Below are positions 22,986 to 31,631 of a stretch of DNA of 46,874 nucleotides, piece by piece. The notes under the pieces were generated by a model. The model was not told the origin of the DNA and ran no database searches. It saw nothing but the letters and a program-made list of their open reading frames with translations. How positions within the stretch are numbered: the first letter of the stretch is position 1; each line of letters begins with the position of its first letter. The stretch comes from Allobosea lathyri (GTDB lineage: Bacteria > Pseudomonadota > Alphaproteobacteria > Rhizobiales > Beijerinckiaceae). Location: the NCBI RefSeq assembly GCF_900108245.1, contig NZ_FNUY01000022.1, positions 1 to 46,874 on the forward strand. Direction: 5' to 3'. A program made the translations under genes and the position numbers.

Positions 22986-24188
22986 TCAGCGCAGTTCGGC
23001 GCAGAAGCGCTGGATGCGGCGGCAGGCCTCTTCCAGCTTCTCGTCGGACGTCGCGTAGGAGATGCGGAAGTTGGGGCCGAGCCCGAAGGACGAACCGTGC
23101 ACGGCCGCGACCGCCTCGTCTTCCAGCAGGCCCATGACGAGATCCTCGTCGGTCTCGATCGTCTTGCCGTTGGGCAGCTTCTTGCCGATCAGGGCCGAGC
23201 AGTCGGGATAGACGTAGAAGGCGCCTTCCGGCTTGGGGCAGACCAGTCCGCGCGTCTGGTTCAGCATGGAGACGACGAGGTCGCGACGACGCTCGAAGGC
23301 CTTGCGGAAGACCGGGATGTGCTCCTGCGTGCCATCCAGCGCCTCGACGGCGGCCCATTGCGAGATCGCCGAGGTGCCCGAGGTCTGCTGGCCCTGGACC
23401 AGGTCCATGGCGTTCATCAGATGCTGCGGGCCGGCCGCGTAGCCGATGCGCCAGCCGGTCATGGCATAGGACTTCGAGACGCCGTTCATGGTCAGCGTGC
23501 GCTCGTAGAGGCCGGGCTCGACCTGGGCCGGCGTGACGAACTGGAAGTCGCCATAGACGAGGTGCTCGTACATGTCGTCGGTCAACACCCAGACATGGGG
23601 GTGGCGCATCAGCACGTCCGTCAGCTTCTTCATCTCGGCATGGCTGTAGGCGGCGCCCGACGGGTTCGACGGTGAGTTCAGGATGACCCATTTCGTCTTC
23701 GGGGTGATGGCGCGCTCGAGCTCTTCGGGCTGCAGCTTGAACTCGTTCTCGATGCGGGTATGGGCGAAGGTCGCCGTACCCCCGCACAGCGCCACCATCT
23801 CGGGATAGCTGACCCAATAGGGCGCGACGCAGATGACTTCATCGCCGGGGTTCAGCGTGGCGAGCAGCGCGTTGTAGATGACATGCTTGCCGCCGGTCGA
23901 GACGATGGTCTGGCTCGGCTTGTAGTCGAGGCCGTTCTCGCGCTTCAGCTTGCGGGTGATCGCCTCGCGCAGCTGCGGGATGCCGGAGACCGGCGTGTAC
24001 TTCGTCTCGCCGCGATTGATCGCCGCGATGGCCGCCTGCTTGATGTTATCGGGCGTATCGAAATCGGGCTCGCCGACGGAGAGCGAGATCACGTCCTTGC
24101 CCTGTGCTTTCAGATCGCGCGCCTTCTGCGTGATGGTGATGGTCGCAGACGGCTTCACGCGCTTCAGGGCGTCGGCAAGAAAGGCCAT
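22986..24188 (-). CDS. PLP-dependent class I aminotransferase (aspartate aminotransferase-like)
   Basis: A 400-residue fold-type I enzyme. SVGEPDFDTPDNIKQAA, GETKYTPVSGIPQLREAI, NSPSNPSGAAY, and MNGVSKSYAMTGWRIGYAAGP (internal aldimine Lys) identify subgroup I-gamma/beta aspartate aminotransferases, which in alphaproteobacteria also act as prephenate or aromatic aminotransferases. The C-terminal FRISYATSDEKLEEACRRI carries the substrate-carboxylate Arg. ATG 24188 (MAFLADALKRVKPSAT) is preferred over 24215 because GGAGA lies 9 nt upstream and homologues begin there. Confidence 0.93.
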   Translation of the reverse strand: MAFLADALKRVKPSATITITQKARDLKAQGKDVISLSVGEPDFDTPDNIKQAAIAAINRGETKYTPVSGIPQLREAITRKLKRENGLDYKPSQTIVSTGGKHVIYNALLATLNPGDEVICVAPYWVSYPEMVALCGGTATFAHTRIENEFKLQPEELERAITPKTKWVILNSPSNPSGAAYSHAEMKKLTDVLMRHPHVWVLTDDMYEHLVYGDFQFVTPAQVEPGLYERTLTMNGVSKSYAMTGWRIGYAAGPQHLMNAMDLVQGQQTSGTSAISQWAAVEALDGTQEHIPVFRKAFERRRDLVVSMLNQTRGLVCPKPEGAFYVYPDCSALIGKKLPNGKTIETDEDLVMGLLEDEAVAAVHGSSFGLGPNFRISYATSDEKLEEACRRIQRFCAELR

Positions 24189-24427
24189 GGGACTGATCTC
24201 CGGAGGGGCGGACAAGGATGGCGCCGGAACGGGCGCGCGCGTGGTTTAGGACCCAAGCGCCGGCACCGCAAGCAAGAGTGCTTGATCATTCGCAGAAGCG
24301 ACATGAATTGACGGCGCGCTCGCGTAAGGCTGCGGCCATATCGCCTTGGCCGGAAACGTGCATGGTGGGCCGACAGGCTGAGGGGCCACCCATCACCAGC
24401 GCGCAATCGCCGCGCGGAAGGAACCGT

Positions 24428-25243
24428 GTGAAACTCAGGATCGGCTACGAGCTCGACTACGACTTTCCGCAACCGACCCCGGTCATCCTGATGCTGAACG
24501 TGCATTTCAGCCGGGTTTCCGACCTTGCGATGCCCGATCACATCCGCATTACACCCTCGGTCCCGGTCAGCGCCTATCGCGACGGTTTCGGCAACTGGTG
24601 CAGCCGCCTGCTCGCGCCGCAGGGGCATATGCGCATCACCGCCGACGCGATCATTTCCGATAGTGGCTTGCCGGAAAGCTTCAACCGGAGCGCGGGGCAG
24701 GTGCCGGTCGAGAATCTGCCGGAGGAATGCATCGTCTTCCTGCTGGCCAGCCGGTTCTGCGACAGCGACCGCCTGCTCGATCTCGCCTGGCAACTCTTCG
24801 GCCAGACCCAGCCCGGCGCGCCGCGCGTGCAGGCGATCTGCGACTTCGTGCACCAGCGCATCGCTTTCAACTACAACGACGCCAGCGTGACGCGCACGGC
24901 GTCGGACGCCTATGCGGAAGGGCGCGGAGTCTGCCGCGACTATGCCCATCTCGCCATCGCTTTCTGCCGGGCGATGAACATTCCGGCGCGTTACTGCACC
25001 TGCTATCTCGGCGATGTCGGCACGCCGCCACCCTGGGCGCCGGGCGATTTCGCGGCCTCTTTCGAGGCCTATCTCGACGGCGGCTGGCAGATGTTCGATC
25101 CGCGCAACAACGTGCCGCGCATCGGCCGCGTGCTGATCGCGCGCGGCCGGGACGCGGCCGATGTCGCCATCGCCACCACCTTCGGCCCCAACACGCTGAC
25201 GAGCTTCAGGGTCTGGACCGATGAGGTGGTCGAGGAGGTCTAG
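24428..25243 (+). CDS. Transglutaminase-like protein with altered catalytic His
   Basis: The 271-residue product has the bacterial transglutaminase-associated N-terminal beta domain (about 1-95: MKLRIGYELDYDFPQPTPVI) and a transglutaminase-like papain-fold domain (about 125-260). Cys169 in GRGVCRDYAHLAIAFCR and Asp224 in MFDPRNNVPRIGR match the triad Cys and Asp. At the usual His position (D-F-H-A-W-F-E) the sequence is DFAASFE (207-213), so Ala209 replaces the His. GTG 24428 is chosen because GAAGGAAC lies just before it; longer reads have no support. It may be a non-catalytic or differently acting peptidase-fold protein. Confidence 0.88.
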   Translation: MKLRIGYELDYDFPQPTPVILMLNVHFSRVSDLAMPDHIRITPSVPVSAYRDGFGNWCSRLLAPQGHMRITADAIISDSGLPESFNRSAGQVPVENLPEECIVFLLASRFCDSDRLLDLAWQLFGQTQPGAPRVQAICDFVHQRIAFNYNDASVTRTASDAYAEGRGVCRDYAHLAIAFCRAMNIPARYCTCYLGDVGTPPPWAPGDFAASFEAYLDGGWQMFDPRNNVPRIGRVLIARGRDAADVAIATTFGPNTLTSFRVWTDEVVEEV

Positions 25244-25307
25244 CGTGCGGCCTTCGCGCCGGCGTGTGCTGCCACCGCATGTGCGGTCTCAAGCTCGGAG
25301 CCACCGC

Positions 25308-25409
25308 GTCATCCTGGACAAGCGGCAAAGCCGCGCAGATCCGGGATCCATCGTAGGGAACAGAGCTCTACGATGGATCCCGGGTCGACCTGCGGTCGCC
25401 CAGGATGAC
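25308..25409. repeat. Extragenic palindrome, family A
   Basis: Intact element: GTCATCCTGGACAAGCGGC, core GGGATCCATCGTAGGG / CTCTACGATGGATCCC, closing CGCCCAGGATGAC. Confidence 0.9.
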
Positions 25410-25473
25410 GTTTTTCCAGGCCAAACGCCCGGTCCAAACACCGGGTTCCAAGCACCCACGCTCCAGCGTCGCT

Positions 25474-25710
25474 CTAGCCTTCGAACAACCGCGCGGTTTC
25501 AGGCTTCTTGGCCCGCAGCGGCGTCTTGCGGGCCAAGCCTTTCGGCTTGGTCGCGCCGGGCGGGGTTGCGCCGGGTTGGGCCTCGTCGGTTGCCTCGCCC
25601 TCAATCGGCTGAGCCTGCTCCCGAGGCGGTGCGGCCGGCGCAGCGGCTGCGGGCGCCTTGGCTGGCTTTGCCGCCGGCTCCGGCTCGATCGTCTTGAAGC
25701 GTATCATCAT
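25474..25710 (-). CDS. Small Ala/Pro/Lys-rich protein of unknown function
   Basis: Not recognised. Its 78 residues begin MMIRFKTIEPEPAAKPAKAP and are dominated by Ala, Pro, Lys and Glu with no predicted globular core; the C-terminus is basic (KGLARKTPLRAKKPETARLF). CAGGA precedes the first of two adjacent ATGs. It lies 39 bp downstream of another small basic gene on the same strand, so the two may form a unit. A disordered nucleic-acid-binding or ribosome-associated role is only a guess. Confidence 0.6.
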   Translation of the reverse strand: MMIRFKTIEPEPAAKPAKAPAAAAPAAPPREQAQPIEGEATDEAQPGATPPGATKPKGLARKTPLRAKKPETARLFEG

Positions 25711-25749
25711 GCGTCCTGTGGGCTGTGCGAGCGCGACTGAGCGGCCCGC

Positions 25750-25878
25750 TTATTTCTTCTTCGGAGCGGCTGCCTTGGCGACGACGGCCGCGAAGGTCGA
25801 TGGCGCGGCGGCCGAGACCTTCGGCTTGTCCTTCTTGGGCTTCTTGGCTTCGCGATTGCTGCGTTGTTCTTTCGACAT
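25750..25878 (-). CDS. 42-residue Lys-rich small protein
   Basis: This short gene reads MSKEQRSNREAKKPKKDKPK followed by VSAAAPSTFAAVVAKAAAPKKK. AAAGGAGC stands 6 nt before the ATG, an excellent ribosome binding site, which is the main reason to call it real. The composition resembles small basic proteins that occur beside DUF188-type genes in Rhizobiales, but no function is known. High Lys and Ala suggest nucleic-acid contact or intrinsic disorder. Confidence 0.72.
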   Translation of the reverse strand: MSKEQRSNREAKKPKKDKPKVSAAAPSTFAAVVAKAAAPKKK

Positions 25879-26204
25879 GATCCGGCTCCTTTTTCTGGAG
25901 GGTCGCGGGTGCGAGCCTCGGTGGTCCCCACGCGCGAGCTAGACTGCAGACGAGCCTGTCTCTGCGGTGATTGGCGATCTAGGTGCGGGTTCGATCATGG
26001 CTTGCCGGCTTTCGCCTGCCGCGGCCGGCCCGACGGAAGGCCGGGACTCGTCATGTCGAAGCAGGAGCTGAGCCTAGGACAGAGCCAGAGCCGGCGCACG
26101 CGCTTTCTTCAGGCGTTTTCCAGTTGTACCGGGCGTTTGCTTTTCGGGTTTGTCTCCCCGGTTTGTCTGCGACTTGCGCAACCGCGCCGTCCCTGCGATG
26201 CGCT
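25879..26204. other. Non-coding gap before the DUF188 gene
   Basis: No supported gene in 326 bp. A 51-codon frame at 26053 (MSKQELSLGQSQ) opens well but ends in a stretch with no domain signal and has no ribosome binding site. A GCCGCGGCCGGCCCGACGG-like GC-rich dyad lies near 26016-26045. Confidence 0.45.
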
Positions 26205-26687
26205 ATGACGATGGAACCGTCAAAACCGATCGCGATCTATGTCGATGCCGACGCCTGTCCGGTGAAGCCGGAGATCTATCGCGTCGCCGAGCGCCATCGC
26301 CTCAAGGTCTTCATCGTCGCCAACAGCTTCATGGCCGTGCCGCGCGAGCCCTGGATCGAGCGCGTGATCGTCTCCGACGGTTTCGACGCGGCCGATAACT
26401 GGATCGCCGAGCGGGTCTCGCGCGGGGACATCGTCATCACCTCCGACATTCCGCTGGCCGATCGCTGCATCAAGGCGGGAGCCGACGTCATCGGGTCGAC
26501 AGGCAAGCCCTTCACCGAGGCCTCCATCGGGATGGCGCTGGCGACGCGGGACATGATGGAGGACCTGCGCGCGATGGGCGCCGCGAGCGGCGGTCCCAAG
26601 CCGTTCTCGGTGAAGGACCGCTCGGCCTTCCTGCAGGCTCTCGACCTGTCGATCCAGCGCCTGAAGCGGGCGGGGTTTGGAGCCTGA
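26205..26687 (+). CDS. UPF0178/DUF188 protein (YaiI/YqxD family)
   Basis: The 160-residue protein has IYVDADACPVKPEIYRVAERH, VFIVANSFMAVP, IVSDGFDAADNWIAE, RGDIVITSDIPLADRCIKAGADVIGSTGKPFTEASIG and the final FSVKDRSAFLQALDL, the full DUF188 pattern. The VDADACPVK and TSDIPLAD segments suggest a PIN/NYN-like metal-binding fold, but the biochemical function is not established. ATG 26205 is used; 26211 is a close alternative. Confidence 0.93.
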   Translation: MTMEPSKPIAIYVDADACPVKPEIYRVAERHRLKVFIVANSFMAVPREPWIERVIVSDGFDAADNWIAERVSRGDIVITSDIPLADRCIKAGADVIGSTGKPFTEASIGMALATRDMMEDLRAMGAASGGPKPFSVKDRSAFLQALDLSIQRLKRAGFGA

Positions 26688-26689
26688 CC

Positions 26690-26767
26690 GTCATTGCGAG
26701 CGGAGCGAAGCAATCCAGAGCCGCGCGCTCGACGCCCCCTGGATTGCTTCGCTCCGCTCACAATGAC
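26690..26767. repeat. Extragenic palindrome, family B
   Basis: GTCATTGCGAGCGGAGCGAAG-CAATCCAG ... CTGGATTG-CTTCGCTCCGCTCACAATGAC forms one long hairpin between convergent genes. Confidence 0.92.
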
Positions 26768-26770
26768 GAT

Positions 26771-27583
26771 TTAAATATCCCCGAAATCGCCGCCGCGCCC
26801 CTTGCCGCTGGCGAAGCGTCCGGCTCCCGCTGCTCCCTCCGTGGCGATCGTCCGGACCCCGTCGATCCATTCGCGCGCCAACGCCTCGCGCACGGGCAGG
26901 CCGTGTCCGGCGATGGCGCTGCGCCTGTCGGCCAGCATCGCGCCTTGCGGGAAGCGGGCGATCTCCTGGGCCATCGTCTCGGCGGCGGCGCGAGCCTCGC
27001 CATGGGGCACGACCTTTTCGCACAGGCCGATGCGCAGGGCCTCGTCGGCGGCCACCTTGCGGCCGGTCATGATGATCTCCAGCGCGCGGCCCTGGCCGAC
27101 GAGACGCGGCAGGCGCACCGTGCCGCCATCGATCAGCGGGATGCCCCAGCGCCGGCAGTAGACGCCGAAATAGGCATCTTCCGCCATGACGCGAACATCG
27201 CACCAGAGCGCGAGTTCCATGCCGCCGGCAACGGCGGGGCCTTCGACTGCGGCGATCAGTGGCTTGCTCATCTCCAGCCGCGACGGCCCCATGGGCCCGC
27301 GTGGCGGCGCGGTGCCATCTTCTGGAAAGGCCAGCCCGGCGACGATCTCGCGCTCGAAACGCGAGGGGTCGGTGAAGGCCTGCGCGTATTTCAGGTCCCA
27401 GCCGGCGCAGAAGGCGCCGCCTTCGCCCCAGAACACGATGGCCGAGATGTCGGGATCGGCATCGAGCATCAGGAAGGCCTCGGTCAGGGCCTCCGCGCTG
27501 GCGGGGTCCATGGCGTTGCGCGCCTCGATGCGGCTGTGGATCACGGTTGCGACCCTGCCATCGCGCTCGATGCGAATGCTCAT
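26771..27583 (-). CDS. Enoyl-CoA hydratase/isomerase-family (crotonase) protein
   Basis: A 270-residue crotonase-fold enzyme that would act on an acyl-CoA thioester. The oxyanion-hole segments are WGEGGAFCAGWDLK and AVEGPAVAGGMELALWCDVRV; the FGVYCRRWGIPLIDGGTVRLPRLVG region follows, with the usual Glu positions near DGGT rather than the canonical E-x-G-L-x-P, so the exact reaction is open. GGGGAGAG lies 8 nt before ATG 27583. Longer frames upstream are shadows. It is convergent with the DUF188 gene. Confidence 0.9.
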   Translation of the reverse strand: MSIRIERDGRVATVIHSRIEARNAMDPASAEALTEAFLMLDADPDISAIVFWGEGGAFCAGWDLKYAQAFTDPSRFEREIVAGLAFPEDGTAPPRGPMGPSRLEMSKPLIAAVEGPAVAGGMELALWCDVRVMAEDAYFGVYCRRWGIPLIDGGTVRLPRLVGQGRALEIIMTGRKVAADEALRIGLCEKVVPHGEARAAAETMAQEIARFPQGAMLADRRSAIAGHGLPVREALAREWIDGVRTIATEGAAGAGRFASGKGRGGDFGDI

Positions 27584-27725
27584 TTGCGTTCTCTCCCCGT
27601 CCTGTCGTTGTCGTGAGGCTACAGCTTTCCGGGCAGGCGGAACCGCCGCTGGACGCATGGCGCCTTTGTCCGTAAATCTGCCACGGCAAAGCCCGTTTCC
27701 AATTCGGGCCGCTGGGAGGAATTTC

Positions 27726-28700
27726 ATGTCGTTGACCCGCCGCTCCGCGCTCGGCCTGATGGCCGGCGCCGTCTTCGCTCCGTCCATCGTGCGGGCCCAG
27801 GCCTTCCCCTCGAAGCCGATTACGCTGGTCGTGCCGTATCCGGCGGGCGGGCCGACCGACGCGATCGCGCGCTTCGTCGCGCAGGACCTCTCGACCTCGA
27901 TCGGCCAGAATGTGCTGGTCGACAACCGTGCCGGCGCCTCTGGCGCGGTCGGGACGCGTGCCGTCGCCCATGGCGCGGCCGATGGCTACACCATCATCTT
28001 CGGCAACAACCAGACGCACGGCAACAACATGTTCCTGCTGAAGGATCCGGGCTACGACGCCGTCAAGGATTTCGAGCCGCTGGCCGGCGTAGGCGCCTTC
28101 GAGCATGCCTTCGTCGTGCGCAACGACCTGCCGGCCAAGAACATCAAGGAGCTGATCGCGCTGGCCAAGGCCGATCCCGGCAAGCTCAACTATGGCTCGA
28201 CCGGCGTCGGATCAGGCTCGCATCTCGCCATGGAGCTGTTCATGCAGCGCACGGGCATCAAGATGACGCATGTGCCGTTCCGCGGCGCGGCGCCGCTGGT
28301 GCAGGAGATCATCGGCGGGCGCATCGATATCGCGAACTCGACCCTGCCGAGCGTGCTGGAGCAGATCAATGCCGGCACCCTGCGCGCGCTGGGGCTCGCC
28401 AGCCCGGAGCGCAATCCGCGCGCCAAGGACATCCCCACTCTGCGCGAGCAGGGCGTGAGCAATGCCGACGCCGATTCCTGGGCGGCGTTCTTCGCACCGG
28501 CCGCGACGCCTGCGCCGGTTCTGGACACGCTGTCGCGGGCGATCATCGCCTCGATCGCCAAGCCTGCGATCACCGAAGCGATCCTGAAGCTCGGCTTTAC
28601 GCTGAAGGTGCGCGACCCAGCCGCGTTCCGGCCCTATCATCTCCAGGAGATCGCGACCTGGAAGCAGATCATCGCGGATGCGGGCGTGAAGCCGGAATAG
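27726..28700 (+). CDS. Bug-family tripartite tricarboxylate transporter substrate-binding protein
   Basis: A 324-residue periplasmic receptor. The N-terminus TRRSALGLMAGAVFAPSIVRAQA is a Tat-type signal. FPSKPITLVVPYPAGGPTDAIAR, GQNVLVDNRAGASGAVG and the THVPFRGAAPLVQEIIGGRID segment are hallmarks of Bug/TctC receptors, which bind organic acids or small carboxylates. No TctA or TctB partner is in the window, so it is an orphan receptor here. GGGAGGA precedes the ATG by 6 nt. It is divergent from the crotonase gene with 142 bp between starts. Confidence 0.93.
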   Translation: MSLTRRSALGLMAGAVFAPSIVRAQAFPSKPITLVVPYPAGGPTDAIARFVAQDLSTSIGQNVLVDNRAGASGAVGTRAVAHGAADGYTIIFGNNQTHGNNMFLLKDPGYDAVKDFEPLAGVGAFEHAFVVRNDLPAKNIKELIALAKADPGKLNYGSTGVGSGSHLAMELFMQRTGIKMTHVPFRGAAPLVQEIIGGRIDIANSTLPSVLEQINAGTLRALGLASPERNPRAKDIPTLREQGVSNADADSWAAFFAPAATPAPVLDTLSRAIIASIAKPAITEAILKLGFTLKVRDPAAFRPYHLQEIATWKQIIADAGVKPE

Positions 28701-28720
28701 CGGCTTCATCCGACCGTCGG

Positions 28721-28740
28721 CGCTCACTTCGGCGTGAGCG
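28721..28740 (+). terminator. Hairpin after the Bug receptor gene
   Basis: CGCTCAC-TTCGGC-GTGAGCG is a perfect 7-bp stem 20 nt after the stop. No U-tract follows, so it is a weak or Rho-dependent terminator at best. Confidence 0.4.
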
Positions 28741-28812
28741 CGACGCTAAGGCTTGGTCATCGGCGCGGTTCTTTCCTATCTGACATCTCGAATGGCAGAT
28801 CAGGAGACCGCG

Positions 28813-29946
28813 ATGCATCGATCCCTTCTCGCGCCGGCACTCGGCGCGTTTCTGTCTCTGCCGGCGGCGATGTCGCCGGCTTCCGCCCAGCAGCGCTTCC
28901 CGTCCAGCGTGGGCGATCTCGCAGTCGAGACGGTCGCGAGCGGGCTTGAGAATCCCTGGGGTCTCGCCTTCCTGCCGGACGGGCGCATGCTGGTAACCGA
29001 GCGCCCCGGCCGCCTCAGGCTGGTGGCGGGCGACGGCAAGCTTTCAGCCCCGATTACCGGGGTGCCCAGCGTGACCGGGCGCGGGCAGGGCGGCTTGCTC
29101 GATGTCACGCTCGACCCGAATTTCGCACAGAACCGCCTGATCTATCTCTCTTTTGCCGAGCCGCGGGCCGGCGGCAACGGCACCAGCGTCGCCCGCGCCC
29201 GGCTGAACGAGCGCGGCACTGCGCTCGAAGGCATGAGCGTGATCTTCCGGCAGATGCCGACGATCAACAGCAACATGCATTTCGGCTCGCGGCTGGTCTT
29301 CGACCGGACGGGGGCTCTGTTCGTCACGGTGGGCGATCGCTACAGCCAGCGCGACCAGGCGCAGAACCCGGCCAATCATATCGGCAAGGTCATTCGCATT
29401 CGCCCCGAAGGCGGCGCCCCCGCCGACAATCCGAAGAAGCAGGGCTGGCAAACGGAAATCTGGTCGATCGGCCATCGCAATGTCCAGGGCGCCGCGCTCC
29501 ACCCCGATACCGGCCAGCTGTGGACGGCCGAGCACGGCGCGCGCGGCGGCGACGAGGTCAACACGCCCAAGGCCGGGCTGAACTATGGCTGGCCGGTCGT
29601 TACCTATGGCATCGACTATTCCGGCGCCAAGATCGGCGAGGGCACCACCAAGGCCGGCATGGAGCAGCCGCTATTCTATTGGGACCCTTCGATCGCGCCC
29701 TCGGGCGCGGCCTTCTATACGGGGCCGGTCTGGCCGGCCTGGAAGAACTCGCTCTTTGTCGGCGCGCTCGCCGGGCAGATGCTGATCCGGCTGTCGACGC
29801 AAGGCGAGACAGTGACTGGGGAGGAGCGCCTGCTGACCACTCTGGGCGAGCGCATCCGCGACGTCCGGCAGGGGCCGGACGGGTTCCTCTATCTGCTCAG
29901 CGACGCGGCGGACGGGAAAGTGCTGCGGGTGCGGCCGGCGCGTTAG
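28813..29946 (+). CDS. PQQ-dependent sugar dehydrogenase (YliI/Asd-like)
   Basis: A 377-residue beta-propeller protein with a signal peptide (LLAPALGAFLSLPAAMSPASA). LENPWGLAFLPDGRMLVTERPGRL, GQGGLLDVTLDPNF, NSNMHFGSRLVFDRTG, IGHRNVQGAALHPDTG, EHGARGGDEVN, LNYGWPVVTYG and VRQGPDGFLYLLSD match the soluble glucose/sorbosone dehydrogenase family. These oxidise aldose sugars in the periplasm with PQQ and Ca. The sugar is unknown. AGGAGA is 5 nt before ATG 28813. Confidence 0.94.
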   Translation: MHRSLLAPALGAFLSLPAAMSPASAQQRFPSSVGDLAVETVASGLENPWGLAFLPDGRMLVTERPGRLRLVAGDGKLSAPITGVPSVTGRGQGGLLDVTLDPNFAQNRLIYLSFAEPRAGGNGTSVARARLNERGTALEGMSVIFRQMPTINSNMHFGSRLVFDRTGALFVTVGDRYSQRDQAQNPANHIGKVIRIRPEGGAPADNPKKQGWQTEIWSIGHRNVQGAALHPDTGQLWTAEHGARGGDEVNTPKAGLNYGWPVVTYGIDYSGAKIGEGTTKAGMEQPLFYWDPSIAPSGAAFYTGPVWPAWKNSLFVGALAGQMLIRLSTQGETVTGEERLLTTLGERIRDVRQGPDGFLYLLSDAADGKVLRVRPAR

Positions 29947-29964
29947 TCGAAACGACCGCGAGCC

Positions 29965-30045
29965 GTCATTGCGAGCGCAGCGAAGCAATCCAGAGCGGCA
30001 GAGCTCGACGTCCCCCCTGGATTGCTTCGCTGCGCTCGCAATGAC
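29965..30045. repeat. Extragenic palindrome, family B
   Basis: Same hairpin as at 26690, with GCGCAGCGAAG paired to CTTCGCTGCGC. Confidence 0.92.
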
Positions 30046-30069
30046 GGGGAATCGCGGGGAATGAGAGCG

Positions 30070-30390
30070 CTACGGCCCGCAATCCCATTCGTTCTCGATG
30101 ACGAAGACGTTGCGCTGGCTCAGGCTTCCATCGGCGGCGTAGAGATCGCCGACGTAATACGAGGTTCCGGTCGCGTCGCGGGTGCTCTTGTCGACCTGCA
30201 GCGACCAGCCGTAGCCGACATGCTTTCCGCCGCGCCAGTCACGGTGGACGGCGTTGCGCGAGGCCGCGGAGAGGATGCGGGCGCTGTCATCGCTGGGGCT
30301 GCAGGTGGGGCCGGCGGAGGCCTGGGTCGACAGGACGGCAAGGCAGCCGGCGATCAATGCCATCGTTCTCAAGGCAGGTTCTCTCTTCAA
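30070..30390 (-). CDS. Small exported protein of unknown function
   Basis: Not recognised. The 106-residue product has a signal peptide (MALIAGCLAVLSTQASA) and a mature part with two Cys (PTCSPSD near the N-terminus, EWDCGP at the end), GGKHVGYGWSLQVD and SYYVGDLYAADGSLSQRNVFVI, a beta-rich small domain probably held by a disulfide. The TTG at 30390 adds the basic residues KREPALR before the hydrophobic core, as a signal peptide needs; ATG 30363 lacks them and is the alternative start. Confidence 0.65.
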   Translation of the reverse strand: MKREPALRTMALIAGCLAVLSTQASAGPTCSPSDDSARILSAASRNAVHRDWRGGKHVGYGWSLQVDKSTRDATGTSYYVGDLYAADGSLSQRNVFVIENEWDCGP

Positions 30391-30436
30391 GGCAAGTGTT
30401 GGCTAGAGGCAAATTCGTCGTATTCGGCTCAGGAGG

Positions 30437-31258
30437 TCAGGTGATTTGCGCCAGCCGCGTGTCCTGCGACAGCACAAGGCACCAATGCGGCTCGAAATCC
30501 GCACCGAGCGGCCAGATCTGGTCCTTGAAGATAGCCAGCATCCGGGTCTGATAGCGCTCGAACCAGCGGCGCTGGCAAAGCACGAATTTGGCCGCGCCGA
30601 CAATCGTCTCGCGGTCGATTATGCACAGCGGGACGATCTCGGGATTGGCGTCGAGATAGTGCTGAACCGCCACCATCAGCGTGGGGTAGCCGGGGTGGAG
30701 CATGTCGTCGAGCACGATCATGCCGCCCTCGTCGAGGCAGGCCGTGGCGAGCGCGAGGTCCTTCGCAAGAGCTGCGCGGGAATGCTCGCCATCGATATGG
30801 ACGAAGCGCAGCTTGCGCCCACCGGCATGGCCGATGAGATCGCTCGGCCTCATTGCGCCCGCATCGCCCTTGATGGTGACGCGCTGGCCGGGGTTGATGC
30901 CGTGCCGGAAACAATTGGCCTCGAAACGATCCTTCACCTCCGGGTTGGGCCAGGAGAAGATGTCGATGGCGAGCGCCAGTTCTCCGGGCTCCAGCGCATG
31001 GGCGAGCGCGATGAAGAAGCGGCCCTCGAAGGCGCCGATCTCCGCGATGGGGCCGTGCACGCCCTCCTCGGTCTGCAGACGCAACAGCCTTGCGCAGATC
31101 GCCGCGGCAAAGCGCGAGGACATGCCGACGACGCTGTCATAGCCATCCGCGAGATAGGCTGCGACGGCGGGATGGCCGGGCGAGGGGAGGTTCTTGCCGA
31201 TATCCGGGGTGTTCAAGCCTGTATCCTGCCCGCTTGTGCCGCTGTCGTGTCTGCTCAC
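30437..31258 (-). CDS. Class I SAM-dependent methyltransferase
   Basis: A 273-residue Rossmann-type methyltransferase. Motif I is IAEIGAFEGRFFIALAHAL, the acidic residue follows in LAIDIFSWPN, and FVHIDGEHSRAAL and GGMIVLDDMLHPGYPTLMVAV match the methyltransferase-24 group found in cephalosporin hydroxylase-like and sugar O-methyltransferases. The C-terminal segment FERYQTRMLAIFKDQIWPLG may bind the substrate. No glycan or natural-product genes are near, so the substrate is unknown. There is no clear operon partner; DUF486 is upstream on the same strand, 16 bp away. Confidence 0.86.
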   Translation of the reverse strand: MSRHDSGTSGQDTGLNTPDIGKNLPSPGHPAVAAYLADGYDSVVGMSSRFAAAICARLLRLQTEEGVHGPIAEIGAFEGRFFIALAHALEPGELALAIDIFSWPNPEVKDRFEANCFRHGINPGQRVTIKGDAGAMRPSDLIGHAGGRKLRFVHIDGEHSRAALAKDLALATACLDEGGMIVLDDMLHPGYPTLMVAVQHYLDANPEIVPLCIIDRETIVGAAKFVLCQRRWFERYQTRMLAIFKDQIWPLGADFEPHWCLVLSQDTRLAQIT

Positions 31259-31274
31259 GTGTTCGCCTGGACGA

Positions 31275-31631
31275 TCAGGTTTTGGCCTGGAAGATGAAGA
31301 ACGCGCCGGCCGCGATCAGCGTGAAGCCGATGGCGTGGTTCCAGGTCAGCGATTCCTTTAGCCAGAACACCGAGAAACCGGCGAAGACGGTGAGAGTGAT
31401 GACCTCCTGCATCGTCTTGAGCTCGGCGGCGGAATAGACGGCCGAGCCGATGCGGTTGGCCGGCACGGCGAGCATGTATTCGGGTGCCGCGATCATCCAG
31501 CTGACGAAAATGGCGAGCCAGATCGCCGTGCTCTTGTAGCTGAGATGCCCGTACCAGGCGAAGGTCATGAAGATGTTTGAGCCGATCAGCATCGCGATCG
31601 GGAGGACATGGGCAATCGTCGGCGCTGGCAT
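31275..31631 (-). CDS. DMT-superfamily DUF486 membrane protein
   Basis: A 118-residue protein with four hydrophobic segments (HVLPIAMLIGSNIFMTFAWYG, TAIWLAIFVSWMIAAPEYML, VITLTVFAGFSVFWL, AIGFTLIAAGAFFIFQ) and VPANRIGSAVYSAAELKTMQE, which identify DUF486. These four-helix proteins are related to small multidrug-resistance transporters. ATG 31631 (MPAPTIAHV) is preferred; longer frames have no hydrophobic or family support. It lies upstream of the methyltransferase and may be cotranscribed. Confidence 0.88.
   Translation of the reverse strand: MPAPTIAHVLPIAMLIGSNIFMTFAWYGHLSYKSTAIWLAIFVSWMIAAPEYMLAVPANRIGSAVYSAAELKTMQEVITLTVFAGFSVFWLKESLTWNHAIGFTLIAAGAFFIFQAKT

Noticed and set aside
26053..26208. 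51-codon frame MSKQELSLGQSQ
   Set aside because: No ribosome site, no domain, and Arg/Cys-rich end typical of random frames.
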